DNA of 64,000 bases. Source: Hydra vulgaris (taxonomy: Eukaryota > Cnidaria > Hydrozoa > Anthoathecata > Hydridae). Every line of letters starts with the position of its first letter. The first letter of the stretch is position 1. The notes below the pieces were generated by a model. The model ran no database searches. It saw nothing but the letters and a program-made list of their open reading frames with translations, and had not been told where the DNA came from. The stretch lies in NCBI RefSeq assembly GCF_038396675.1, contig NC_088933.1:12524501-12588500 (forward strand), in the 5' to 3' direction. Both the position numbers and the translations under genes were made by a program. Positions 10,174 through 22,112 of this stretch are shown here, in pieces.

Positions 10174-12180
10174 TTAATAGAGTATTTCATGATTAACTTC
10201 AATTAATATAAAATCATCATCTTGTTCCAGACGAACTAATTTGTAGCAAATATCAGATAAAGTTATGTATTTTCTTTTCATTTTATTGAACTTAGAAATT
10301 TTGTATATTCCAAAATTTGATGAGTTACAAGGGATGGTAAAAAGGTTATCAATGGCACCTAAAGGAATAACATTGCAATCAAACTGTGATTCTAAAACTA
10401 TTTCAATAATACGAACAATTTCAAGTGATTTTAAAATCAACCATCCATCTCGATCATTTGGTACAATTTTATCTGAGATAGTCTTAGTGCTATAACAAAC
10501 ATTGCTACTCACTAACTCACTCAGCCGTTTTACTAATTGGATGAGAGGTTTATTTGCACTTTTTACAAATTTTTTAACAATTTCAAGAAAATTCTCAAAA
10601 GGATAACTTGAAAGATCATGAAGACTACAGTTATGATACAAAACATCTTCATATAAATGAAGCATAGCATGAATGTTATAAGAATAAAATTGTGGCCCAT
10701 AAAGCCCTTGAAGATTTGATACAAAAAAAGCCATTAACTTTTTTGCATAATCCAAGTAATGTCATTGTTTCAAAACGTTTGAGTTGCTTATTAAGGATAC
10801 TGCAATGCTTAAACACAAGAAGTTCTGGTATACCTCTTTTGACAAAATATTTTTTTAAATTATTGGTCCAGTGTACAACGAGAATTCTCGGAACTCAGTT
10901 GCCTTAAAACGCTTAAATTTATCAAGTGAACGTGGTTGTCAAGAGAACTCATTGGGCATTTTGCCATGATAAAAAGCCAATTTATCGGACATTTGCTTTT
11001 ATTACTGACATGATAGGCGACAAATACGTGGGCCTTCAAACCAATATTTTGGTAGCTGCTTCATAACACCAAGACAAACACAATGCATATAGTCAATAAC
11101 AAACTCCTTTACACACAATATTCCAGAATCAACTAAGGGAGTCCTTCCTAATTGATGAGGCTCATAGCAAACATTATTTGTACTTAATGAATGATTTAAA
11201 TAAATATATTCTTTAAATTGTTCATCACTTCGCATTTGACAATCAAGTTCAGTAAATACAACCCTACAATCATATTCTCTTTCAACTAAACATCGCTCAC
11301 ATGAATGATACCCTCCGTGACCTTTAATATTCTTTAAAAAAGAACGTGCAGGCACATCACAAACAAATGCCTTAATTGTAACAGGTAAAACTTTTCCATT
11401 ATGTTCAATCCCACTAACTTTAAGCAATCTAAACTCAGTTAAAAATTCATTCAAATAATCAAATAAATTATCTGGTTTCTTTTTACCACAAAATAGACAT
11501 ACAATAAATGACTGTAACTCTGAAAACTTTGCTAAAATTGGCCAAAATTGTGTGTTAGTACTCTTACCTAAAGGCAATCCATCAACATTTATTAGCATCT
11601 CAATTCTTTCAACAATTTTTTGAGAATCCTTTAAAATTTGTTTTATTCCTTTTTTAATGCCAAAGTAAATATATTCACCACCACACAGCTCTTTTATATT
11701 TATATATTTAGGGGTTTTTAGAAGTATTTTACAGTCTTTTGGGAGAGAAGATAAGCCATTTTTATTCAAAATACTTAACAATTCATTTACAGTTTTCCTT
11801 GTACATCTATTGCATGTAGCCCATGCTGCTAGATCGCTAGCTAGCATATCAGATTTATTAATAAGTAAAGATAATGTTATTTGACATGATTCTTTGCCTG
11901 ATAGAGCATTAAAAAGCAATAAAACGTCTCTATTTTCAGTTTGGTAAATTGAAAATGAATCTGATGCATAGTCAAAGTTAATGTTACCATCATAACCATC
12001 GTCTATAAGATTCAACTCGTTGTTTTCATTTACAACGTTACCATTAACATTGTTTTCTGTTAAAATGCTAACTGAGTTGTCAATATTGAGCTCTTTCATC
12101 AGCGACTTATTAATATGTTTGTTTTTATTTCTCCAACGTTTTAAAATAGAGTTTATTTTTTCGTACAGACAGGTACACAT
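10174..12180 (-). pseudogene. EnSpm/CACTA-like transposase, broken
   Basis: A 392-codon N-terminal frame (12180-11002) and a 193-codon C-terminal frame (10755-10174) belong to one protein. The family signature is clear: INVDGLPLGKSTNTQFWPIL near residue 197, the zinc-binding-like CERCLVEREYDC stretch, DVPARSFLKNIKGH, and DYMHCVCLGVMK before the break. In the C-terminal part SYNIHAMLHLYEDV and SSYPFENFLEIVKKFVKSANKPL are typical of the DUF4218-like end of these transposases. Between them the reading frame continues with conserved residues (KRFKATEFREF, LYTGPII) but with at least three in-frame stops and a frameshift around 11000. The protein would cut and paste DNA in the nucleus; this copy is inactive. 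CACTA versus a related CMC subgroup cannot be settled by eye. Confidence 0.75.
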
Positions 12181-12718
12181 TAAAAACTACAAAAAAAAGT
12201 GGTGTCCTATAACTGAATATTGGAAACTTCTGAAGTGCTGAAACTTTCTATACTTAAAATCTACTTAATATAGTGTGTTCCCTGGCCTTATTTTTTAATC
12301 TATGGTTTTTAGTAAAGTTTTGTGATTTAAAGAAAAGTCACCTTTTTTGGTTGTTACCCCTTAAATACTGCAATCAGGTTTTTTGCTTATAATTTTAGAG
12401 CTGTTGATCAGCTTCACTCAAAATTTTGTAAACTTTTTGTTTTCAGGCCATAGTATTGGTACAGACATTATTGTAAACTTATTATTAAAAAAAAGACATA
12501 CAAAATAAATCCTTACAAATTACTACTTCTATGGTAAATTCTAATATAATGTAAATAGAGGGACTACTATTAATTAAAATTTGTAGTTAGTTTAACATAT
12601 AAGGCACTCTAACTATAAGGCATATTGTTTTATACCATATGTATTTTATAGATAAAAGTATTAGTAACTTTGTAAATGAGGAAACCAAAATTTATTAAAA
12701 AAGTGAGAAAAGAAACTG
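12181..12718. other. AT-rich spacer, nothing recognised
   Basis: No terminal inverted repeat for the EnSpm unit was found here. Confidence 0.4.
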
Positions 12719-14443
12719 TTGTTGAAAAACCAAATTCAAAGGCAGAGCAAAGGTCCAGAGGAAAAAAATAAATATGAAAGAACTTCAGATTCAACAACAG
12801 CTGCGTCTTGGTGCATAGAGAACAACAAAAGAGGCTATGCTGCTTTGCAAACTGCATGTTTTTTTATCAAAGATCGAGGAACAATGGATTGGAGATTAGA
12901 TAGAAAAACTGCTAATATAAAAAAGCAACACCTGAGAATTTTAACAGCAGAAGAAGAACACTTGATTGCAGAATTTATTAAAAATAAAAACAGGGGTCAT
13001 CAAGGAATATCAAGGAAGCAATTCACTAATCTAATTATTGATGTTTTAAAAATCAGAGACTATTGCAACACCAAGAATCGAGGCGGCCGTAATTTAGGTA
13101 AACTATCTGATAATGCATTAGATGTTATAAAGGAAAGTAAATAGAGTGTTTAGTTACTAAATAAATTATAATGAAAGTTTTTTTATGTAATATATTACAC
13201 TAGTTATTTGTTTTTTAACACTATTCCATATAATTCTAACATAACATATAATTATTATAGGCTTGGTTAGTCGTTATGGCAGAGATAGGAAGCAGAGCAC
13301 TATGAATTAATTCTAAAAAGACAAGGAAATGTACCAATTAACAGGGCATTGAACTGCAAAAGGGGAATGGCAGAAAGGGGTATGTATTTGCTAGAACAAT
13401 GCAGCCCTAGACCGCATTGTACTAGCAAAAACATTTTGAATCTACCTTTTAGATTTGTTGGCTGAAGAACTTATTAAATGTGATTTTCACAAACTCAAAA
13501 AAACTTGAACCTGGTGTGTGGAAGGGTGATATTGATACAAGAAGAATTTTTAATTTTGATGAAACACCCCAGTTCCGAAATTATGGGGTGGATGGAACAA
13601 AAATTGGTCTCGTGTATGTTGCACTTGGGGAACCTTGCAAAAAAATGATTAGGGAGCATCGTAAGTCAATACCAATATGCCTAGTTGTTTCATTAGCAGG
13701 TGATAATAACATAAACTATTTATGTAAACGTACCTATGCAATAATTTGCATTTATCTAAAAAAAACAACAGCAAAGAGAGTTGGCATATTTAAAGAAGGT
13801 TTAAATGTAAATAATATGCAACAAGATAAATTTCTAATGGCTGCTAACTGTATGGCTCAAAATCAAGCGCAGGAGCCTTCTAGCAGCTTTGTTCTAAGTA
13901 CACCAAAGAAAATATGCACACAATCATCAGCAAATGTTTTTCTAACACTAATTATTGGAAATTTATGTTCGAGCAGTTGCAGATGATTATGAAAGAATGT
14001 TATGAAAAAAGTTAAATCTAGAAGATATACCAGGTTTGCTTACAATAAGCAAGGTAAAGCCAAAAGATATGAATAAAACGAAATACGCGTCACCAATATA
14101 CATGGATCAATGGAAGCCTGAAACATCATTGAACAGGTAGATTTGATTGAAATTGGAAAAAGGAAAAATAAGGATCAAAAGGAGAAAAAAAAAGCACAAA
14201 AAAGATACAGAAAAAGAACAATTTTATAAATGTAAATTAAAATGTGTTTGCAATGGCATTTTTGCAGTAAAGAGTTTTAAAGAGTGCCCAGTCTGCCACG
14301 AAATAAAGAAATCAGTATGGAGAAAAAATTCTTGTAGAGTTAATGGAATGAAGCCAATAATGATTAAACTAGCTACATCAACTGAAACAAATGCTAAATA
14401 TATAGGCCATTTGAATAACGTGGAAAGTGATAACATCAATTAG
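12719..14443 (+). pseudogene. DDE-type transposase with Cys-rich C-terminus, decayed
   Basis: Three frames align to one transposase type. At 12719-13144 the segment GYAALQTACFF...LTAEEEHLIAEFIKNKNRG...RKQFTNLIIDVLKIR reads as a helix-turn-helix region. At 13480-13986 are EPGVWKGDIDTRRIFNFDETPQF and NYGVDGT, with the DET acidic motif. At 14147-14443 is a C-terminal Cys cluster, CKLKCVCNG...CPVCHE. Between the first two lie apparent introns (GT donor near 13136, AG before 13261; donor near 13380, AG before 13453) and a segment reading RQGNVPINRALNCKRGMAERG. A one-base shift at about 13479 and divergence after 13720 break the gene. Family naming (pogo-like or another DDE group) is uncertain. Confidence 0.6.
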
Positions 14444-14850
14444 GAAAATGTTTTATGTTGTTTTGAAATGTAACTTATTGATTCTGAAAAGAAATTTTGA
14501 CATTTTATCTCAATGTTTGTATTAACCTTAGTATCTCTTAAAAACTACAAAAGTCTCTACTGCTAGTAAAAAGCAACAATATAGTTATCTAAAAAAAAAA
14601 GAATTGCAAACTTATTTTCAAATTGGTGCTTACCCATGCCAAAAAGTGTGTTTTCATTTTAAAATTAATTTACTTTTTATTTTCAAATTGTTTTTATCGC
14701 ATTTTTTAAATATGAAAATAGTCGAACTTATTTTTTTGGAGAGAGTATTTATATGGAGTCTCAAAACAAATAATATTATGCGCTAAAGCTCACACTGTGC
14801 TTGACAAGAACATAAATTATGACTTTGTAGTTTTTTAGGTGCTTATGTTT
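14444..14850. other. Spacer without recognised gene
   Basis: AT-rich, leading into the TA-array cluster. Confidence 0.4.
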
Positions 14851-14852
14851 TT

Positions 14853-14937
14853 AAGGTGTACCTATCTGTAGTTGAATTAACTTGAATATCAATGCGTGCC
14901 AATTTTAGTGATATATATCTTATATATCTGATATATA

Positions 14938-15019
<82 letters not shown>

Positions 15020-15105
15020 TAAGGTGTACCTACCTGTAGTTGAATTAACTTGAATATCAATGCGTGCCAATTTTAGTGATATATATCTTATATATCTGAT
15101 ATATT
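14853..15105. repeat. Direct repeat (~85 bp, offset 168 bp) flanking a TA array
   Basis: AAGGTGTACCTATCTGTAGT and the following GAATTAACTTGAATATCAATG at 14853 recur at 15021 with one early difference. A (TA)n array fills 14935-15015 between the copies, so the pair was probably made by unequal exchange or slippage at the array. Confidence 0.85.
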
Positions 15106-15131
15106 TATCTTATATATCTGATATATATATA

Positions 15132-15203
<72 letters not shown>

Positions 15204-15295
15204 TATATATATATATCTTATATATCTGATATATATATATAAATATCTTATATATCTGATTTACATATATATCTAATATATATATATCTTGTACA

Positions 15296-15371
<76 letters not shown>
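15106..15371. repeat. Cluster of (TA)n arrays with TCTTATATATCTGA spacers
   Basis: Long arrays at about 15133-15200 and 15299-15371, interspersed with repeated CTTATATATCTGATATA motifs. Confidence 0.9.
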
Positions 15372-15375
<4 letters not shown>

Positions 15376-15384
15376 TATAATTTA

Positions 15385-15631
15385 TTCTTCAGCGATTTTT
15401 CTATCAAACATCGTCTATCGACTTCTGTGCGATTTCATTTTCAAATTAAAAATCTATGTTGGATAAAACCACGAGTTTTACGTCGCTGTGATGTTGATTT
15501 AACATCGCAACTCGATGTTAATTTTCGACCTCATTTTCACGTTGGTGCGATGTTGACTTTACGTTGGAGACGTCCCTAACCTAAAACCAACATCGCACCG
15601 ACGTGAGAATGACGTCGATGCCCACTGGGTT
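15385..15631. repeat. MITE-like element rich in CGATGTT/AACATCG, ending GCCCACTGGGT
   Basis: Many alternating CGATGTT and AACATCG motifs and a hairpin (ACGTTGGTGCGATGTTG at 15540, CAACATCGCACCGACGT at 15588-15604) precede GATGCCCACTGGGT. The base composition differs from the surroundings and no ORF is present. It resembles the subterminal-repeat end of a DNA transposon; the class is unknown. Confidence 0.6.
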
Positions 15632-15906
15632 GTTACCATTATAAAAGAATTTTTATAAAAAAGATTTTTTAAAAATAAATTTACAAAGTTTAACATATAC
15701 GTTTAACATATGTTCCAGTAAAAAACATGTAGTAACTGTTCCATTGAGACACTGTTTGCAATTTTTAAATGATCAAAATTCAAACTTTTGTTCCTGCTAG
15801 TGATGGTAATAATTGCTTTAAGATTGCTCAAAATATTGGTTTTTTTTTTTTTTTAAACATCTTTGCTTCCAACAAGGCTGCAAGCAACCACTAATAAAGT
15901 TGGTCG

Positions 15907-16255
15907 TTACTGGAAGAGAAAAGATGAAGATTGTAGAGCAAGATAACGATTGACGGACAACTTAAAGGATTGCAAATTATATGAATCAGGAAAGCAAGAT
16001 GAAGGAAGCGAAAGAAAAAGAACTGATGTTCGAGGAAAAAAACTAGAGGAATAAGCGTTTTTCGAGCACTTAGGAACAGTCACAGAAAAAGGATGAGACT
16101 TAATTGAATGACGAGTAACACAAGAATGAATTTTAGTAGATAGCACAAGAGACGCTAGCTCTTTAGAGCAGTGCCCATTATAGTATTTGTAGAAAAGAGA
16201 AAGAGAACAACATTACGACGATGTGATAATGGTTAGAGGTTGGCTGCAAGAGGAG
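15907..16255 (-). pseudogene. Non-LTR retrotransposon, 3' end of ORF2 (fragment)
   Basis: The minus-strand frame contains FFPRTSVLFLSLPSSCFPDS followed by YNLQSFKLSVNRYL, the usual C-terminal tail of Jockey/CR1/L2-like reverse-transcriptase polyproteins. Just upstream, in a shifted frame (16150-16255), is LSHRRNVV with YYNGHCSKEL, which belongs to the same tail. The RT domain is absent, consistent with 5' truncation during retrotransposition. Confidence 0.65.
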
Positions 16256-17599
16256 GTCCAACTACCATTTATTTTTCATTTTTACAATTTTGATTTTCAT
16301 TTTTGAACATAACTGATTTAAAATATTCTTCGAATATCCAGTTTTCACCATATTACAGTAGGCCACAATTGAGATTAATTGTACAAAACTATTTGCATGC
16401 ATATTTTTATTCTATTTAAGTTTCATTTTAAATAACTAGGGTTATTACAAGTGCGATTGCGAAATAAACTTAGATAAACTTAGATAAATATTTTTTCTTA
16501 TTAGCAGATTTCATAAAAGTCCTCAGGAATTACACTCAACTTAGTTAGCAGAGGCGTTGCTACCATGGAATAATTTTTTTTGTACTTTGTTTAATTTCCT
16601 AAAAAAATCTACAAGGATCTTATTATCTCTCCAACGTTTGCAATCATAAAGTCTTCCAGAGACCTTCATCTAATTTGTGCAACGAACTAAATTGCATAAG
16701 TACGGTTCAAGGTAACCAGAAGGCTTAGAACTAACTTCGTAGGAGATCTTAGTTTTCAACAAAATACCGTGTAGCTATCTTAACTTTTAAAGTTAACCAC
16801 TTTTAAAAAGAATATCTTATGATACTTTCCTAAAAACGTCATAAACATTGCAAATAAAGGAAAAAATGTTCAATAAAATTATTAAATAATATTTATAGTT
16901 AGTTTATAGTTATTTTTTTATGCTTTTTTTTTATGCAACTGTTATTAAATGTCTAGATTTGAATTGAATTAATAAACGTCATTATTAGATATGCTAGTAC
17001 ATTTTCCGGATTTACAAGCAAGGATTTTATTATTCTTATATTAAAATTAAAGCTGTAATAGGTATTAACAGGTATTAATAAGCAGAAAATCTGTTTTGTA
17101 ATCCACATAACACAGATGCAATTAAGTAACAGCTTGGAGATTTTTAATAATTTCTTGGTCAAAAGTGGTCAAAATAATTGGTCAAAATAATTTCTTGGTC
17201 AAAAAGTATTATGAACGCATTATATCTAAAGTTAAAGAGGGTATTAACGTATTATATCTAACGTATTTTATCTATAGAAAAAAAGCTTCAAATAGGTAGA
17301 AGAAATTGTCTAAAACTTTGATAGTTATACCTAATATTGAGGTAGTATTAAGCTCTTCAAGAAACGATTACTTTATCTTAATGATGATTTTGTTTTGATT
17401 ACTTTATATTAATTCGAACATTTGTTAAAAATAAATCCAATCAACTTTTAAGAAAGTAGTTTATTAAATTACAGCTTTTAAAAGCTTTCAAATAACATGC
17501 TTTAACCTATTTTCAAAAAGCAAAGCTCCCACTTTAACTTAACGTTGTAGTATTTATACTGGAAACACAATAACATTACATTAAAATATTTTCGGCTTC
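16256..17599. other. No gene recognised
   Basis: Only short ORFs. A short direct repetition of GGTCAAAATAATT occurs at about 17165-17205. Confidence 0.4.
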
Positions 17600-17760
17600 G
17601 TTCTTCTTCCGGTTTGTCTGTTATACCTCTTTGATTTAATAAAATTCACGGACACTTTTTGAAAAGTCTGTTTTAGTGGGTACGGAAATTAAAAAGATAC
17701 TTTTGAGCGTTCAAAAAAAGTTACAAAACGTCATTATCGCGTCCCGTTCCCATTGGGTTA
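17600..17760. repeat. Possible repeat end with CCCATTGGGTT
   Basis: CGTCATTATCGCGTCCCGTT followed by CCCATTGGGTT resembles the CCCACTGGGT ends at 6295 and 15630. No partner terminus was found, so the call is weak. Confidence 0.3.
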
Positions 17761-18708
17761 AAATGGTTTTAAAACAAGCATCAATCTCCAAATTAAGCTT
17801 AAAAAAAATCTTATTTTTGAAAATCAATAACTTTTTAAATAAAATTTAATAAACGTAAATTTTTTTGTTTAGTACAACTTCTCCTGTTTGTTTTTAAAAA
17901 TGTTTCTTAGACATTTTATTTTTGTTTATACAGAATTTTAGAACTTTAAAAATCTCTTTTTGAATTTCTTATAGGTTTTTCTTAGTTGCTTTGCTTCAAA
18001 TTATTTATAATTAAGTTTAAAAATGTCCTTTATCCGGACATAACTATAGCTCAAAAGAGCTAGAACTTTTATAAAGTGTTTAAGTCAACAAATTTTCTAA
18101 AAAAAATATTTTTTTACTCAAGTTTTAATGTTCTCCAATTAATAAGTTAAAGTAAACAAAAAAATTATATGGCGGTGGTAATAGCTCTTCTGCTTCTATT
18201 CCCTTGAGAAATATTCTTTTGCCTAAATGTCTTTGCAATAGTTCCAACACTGAGCAAAGTCTTCACTTAATAATACCAATCAAAAACTTGAGACTTCAAC
18301 GATCTGGAAATCGAAGCTAAATTTAGGATTCCATAATATACCACAATTATATTATATTAAATTATATAAAATATAATCATGATAGCCATTTTAAATTTTG
18401 AAGTAAATTTTAAAAGTGTGCTTGCATTCCGCAGTAGGATTTTTGATGTTTTACCTTTAAACAATCGTTTATCTTGCAGATTTGATATTTAACGGAAATA
18501 TCTTGATTGTTTAAACTAATAACCCATTGACGGCAATTTCTTGAAAAGCACCTTAACTACTATGAGCATAGTTGAAGCTTTCAAACAATAAAAATTATTT
18601 AATAAAATATAAAACCTTTCGATGACTTTAAAAAATGTATAAAATAGTAAAAAAAACAAATTTACTAGTTCCCTTCAATTATTGTGGTAGAGCACTGATC
18701 AAAGTTTT
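17761..18708. other. No gene recognised
   Basis: AT-rich with no supported coding frame. Confidence 0.4.
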
Positions 18709-18840
18709 TTTTTCTGTTTTTTTAGGTAGTTCACGCCTCCTTCCTTACCGTGACACGAAAATTTGTCCAGAGCTCGTTTCGAACCTGGATCTCCTGCTTT
18801 GAAAGCAAGCGCTCTAACCATTGCGCCATGGCGGCACTGA
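18709..18840 (-). mobile_element. tRNA-derived SINE
   Basis: On the minus strand, GCCGCCATGGCGCAATGGTT then AGAGC is an RNA polymerase III A-box-like block. About 30 bases on, GGTTCGAAAC is a B box. The tRNA-like part can fold an anticodon arm around TTTCAAA, but the acceptor arm has no matching 3' strand and the sequence runs on into an unrelated body and an A-rich tail (AAAAAAACAGAAAAAAAAAC). That is SINE architecture, not a functional tRNA gene. Confidence 0.7.
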
Positions 18841-19291
18841 AGGATCTGATTAGCACATAAAACACCGTAATATATCTTCCTTTGAACGTAAAAACTTCTT
18901 TCAGAATGTGTTCATGTTCAAAGAAATTCTTTGTTTTGGCTTCTAGGGCTACATCCCTCATTACCCTTACTGGCAACACCATCTGATCAACAACCGGGCA
19001 CCCATGTATCAAAACTCTGTGCAAACTCTGTGGCATGTAGTACCATTGATAAAGTCGTACAAATAGCTATGCTGTTTTTCAGCAATAGTCTTTGAAATCT
19101 CCAGCTTCACTCATAAAACCAAATGACAATGTACATAGAACAACATACGTTTTATTAATCAAATCCACATCAGCAACAATAATTATTACTGTTTGTCCCG
19201 CATTTCTAAAGAAACGTTGTGCAGTGCTTCCATTATTTGATGATCCAGAACAACCAGACCTAAGGATATTATAACCTAGCAATAATAACAA
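18841..19291 (-). pseudogene. Transposon-associated ORF fragment with in-frame stops
   Basis: One reading frame runs from 19291 to about 18841 with two in-frame stops (near 19079 and 19070). Recognisable stretches are GSSNNGSTAQRFFRNAG, LFVRLYQWYYMPQSLHRVL and MRDVALEAKTKNF. They resemble a repeat-encoded protein common in insect and cnidarian genomes; I cannot name the class. The frame runs into the SINE, which probably inserted here. Confidence 0.5.
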
Positions 19292-20499
19292 GTTCTTTAT
19301 TGAACCTAGATTGAATTAAATTAATTTTTAAAATAAACTTTTTCTTGTCTGTATTTGATTTTGATGCTATTTTTCACTTCAATTTGTAGCTGAATTTTAG
19401 CATACACTTGAATCTATGCTTGGAGTGCTGACAAGTAAATGTGTAGACGGGTTTCTGGGCACCCGGGTATCCACCCATTGGTTACTGATCGGATTCCATT
19501 ATCGAATGACGGGTAACCGTCATTGAATAAGTTTAGAACTCATTTCATACATCTTTAAACTTTAAAACATTAATCGTAATAACTAAAAAAATTATATTAA
19601 CGTAATTTAACAAAATTAACTTAGTAAAAGAAGATCTTGAAGATCTTGTCGTTAATCATTTCTTTATCACCAACGGAATTTCTGAAAACATTCAATATAA
19701 ATGTTGATTATTATTAGAAATCCCTTCAATACAGCATTTTAAAAGTAATAAATTCTACAAAAAGTTATGAGATTTTAAATAGTATATATATAATCAAAAA
19801 GAATTACTTTTTATTTATTAATTTTTAATTATTTAAAAATCTTTTAATAAGGTACAGGGTCAAAAAAAAAAATTCTTTTTGTTTTCAAAAAATATATATT
19901 GATGGGTTCAACACGAACACGAACACATATGTGTTTATGATTAGTATTGTTATAGTTTATCTGACAGTGCCTCAAAAAGTAAAAAAAACTTCATTCGAGA
20001 AAACTCAGGCAGAACACTTAGTGAAAACTGAAAATAAGCAGTTATCACTTGTATCGTCATTGTATTAGGTATGACCACTTATCGTCAGTAATTTAAAAGT
20101 AATTATATTTTTCGTGTTACAATTTTCTTGAAAAACGATACGCTAGCAAGTTTAAAAGAAAAGAAATAAAATTGTTTTTCTGACTTTCCTTGTTTAAAGT
20201 TACTTTCTACTCTTTCTTTATTTAACTCTTTATTCAATAAAAATTTCTTTTAGACTTCACCAAGTTTTGATCCTGCGTCTGAAAACTTTTTATGATATTT
20301 AAATAATGGTAAAATAGAAAGTCTGGACTTTAAGTTTTTCAAACACGTTGGCAAGTCCAAAGTGACCTTTCTTGAATATGATATAGACATGATAACACTG
20401 TCTATGCAGAATTGTAGAACTGATTTTTCTACAAATAATATATTATTTAGAAACACGCAAATCACACACTAACATCTTATCATTAAGCAAAGTATTTAA
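19292..20499. other. No gene recognised
   Basis: Short antisense ORFs only. Confidence 0.4.
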
Positions 20500-20780
20500 A
20501 TTCAGCAAAAAAATTAGAAAGGAGTTAAAAAAAAACACATTGGAAAGCAGTAAAAAGTTGAAAAATAACTACAAAAAAGCCTGCTCACTGTTTGCACTTT
20601 TTAACAATTCATAATTTAATAATGAAATATCCTACAACTTCGACGTATGAAGACAACATTAGGAAACCAAAAGCGATAAATTACTTTATGTTTCTAAGGC
20701 CTTTTATAATAATAAAAAAACAAAAACAGATTGCAAAGGCTGTTGCTAGACAATTAAATCAGACCTACTTCTTACAATTG
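20500..20780. repeat. Dispersed repeat, copy 1
   Basis: GAAGACAACATTAGGAAACC, AAAAGC..., and the TTTAACAATTCATAATTTAA block are clearly related (roughly three quarters identical by eye) to 29200-29360. A companion block GCTACAAAAAGAGTGCTCGAT at 23461 matches 29520-29545. Confidence 0.6.
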
Positions 20781-20886
20781 TATTGTATATATATACTTAC
20801 TAATTATAATTATATATTCTTACAATACGATTATAAATATTGTAAAAAGTATAAACAAACTAAAAATAAAAGTTATACCACGTAAT

Positions 20887-20923
20887 GGAGCGTTAAATTT
20901 TACGACTTTAAATTTAACGCTCT
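20887..20923. repeat. Short perfect hairpin
   Basis: GAGCGTTAAATTT and AAATTTAACGCTC, 13-bp arms around an 8-10-base loop. Confidence 0.8.
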
Positions 20924-22112
20924 TTAAATAGCAGGCGCAGATCTAGGGTACAGCCATTTCGGCTAAGGCTACACCTTAAAATAATCATCAAAATAAAAAA
21001 TTATATAATTATATCCAACATATTTTTTAAAGTAAAAATAATATAAATAGTTAAGATAAAATTGTTTTTATTTGCTGGCTTTATAAAAGATTACTTAAAA
21101 CTTAAAAAAAACCGGAATAAAAAATGAGATCGGTCATTGCAGATGGGTTTGTGGCCAAGCCACAAACAACCGCATTTTACAGCATAGACTGACTAAGCTA
21201 TTGTTTTTTTTTAAAGTAATATGTTTTTATTGAAAAGTTGTATGCTGTCAACACTCGTAGCCTGTAGCTAGATTTTTGCCTTGTGGCTGTACTTATATCC
21301 TAATCTTTTTATGCCCAACTATTTTCAAATAAGGCAAGCGCCTTTATTATTTTCTTCGTAAGTTGGTAATTATTGGGGATATGTTTTGAAAAAATACTTT
21401 TCCAAATGCTATTCATACTTCTCACATTGATAAAATTAAATGTTGTGAAAAAAATTGTTTATAAAACCAAATGGTTTAAATATCTCACCAGTTTAATTTC
21501 ATCGTTAAACTTTTGGTATGAAGATGCCCTGATATAAATGTTTTTATACCATCCTTTAAAATGAATCAAGGTTTTGAAGCGTTAAGGTATATTTTTTAAT
21601 TAGGTTTTCACGAACTATATTTGTTATAAAAAGATTAAATGCTTTTCATAAATGTAACTGTGTTTACTTATATACAACTGTTTCTGTCTTTATTGTTATA
21701 AAATTCTTATAACATTTAACTAAAACATTGTCATTTTATTCAACAGCTTAATACTATAATTAATATTTTTGTCACAGAGCTAAGTAAACAATTTTTATTT
21801 TTGCTATAAATGTAAATAATTAAAATATTAGATTTTGTAATTCTTCAAAAAAAATTTATATTTTAAACTGAAGCTTTAATTAAAGAGGATCTTATTTTAT
21901 TATTTTATTCTATTGTCATTAGAATCAACTATAATACAATATAGGAGACTCTCCTAAAATATAAGAGAGTCCTCAAAAAAAAGTTGAATATAATATTTTA
22001 TAAACATTTAATTTTGGAATTTATGCAGCTGACATTATCTTATAAGCTCATTTAATATCAACCCCTGAAATCGCCTCATATATTTCTTAAACCACACAAA
22101 ATCAACCTCAAA
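20924..22112. other. No gene recognised
   Basis: AT-rich. A CTAGATC... tract near 20940 resembles 24135-24160 and may be a repeat end. Confidence 0.4.

Noticed and set aside
10265-10907. Plus-strand ORFs opposite the EnSpm transposase
   Set aside because: Antisense shadows of a clearly recognisable minus-strand protein.
18731-18840. A functional tRNA gene on the minus strand
   Set aside because: A- and B-box sequences are present but the acceptor stem has no partner strand, and the sequence continues into a SINE body with an A-rich tail.
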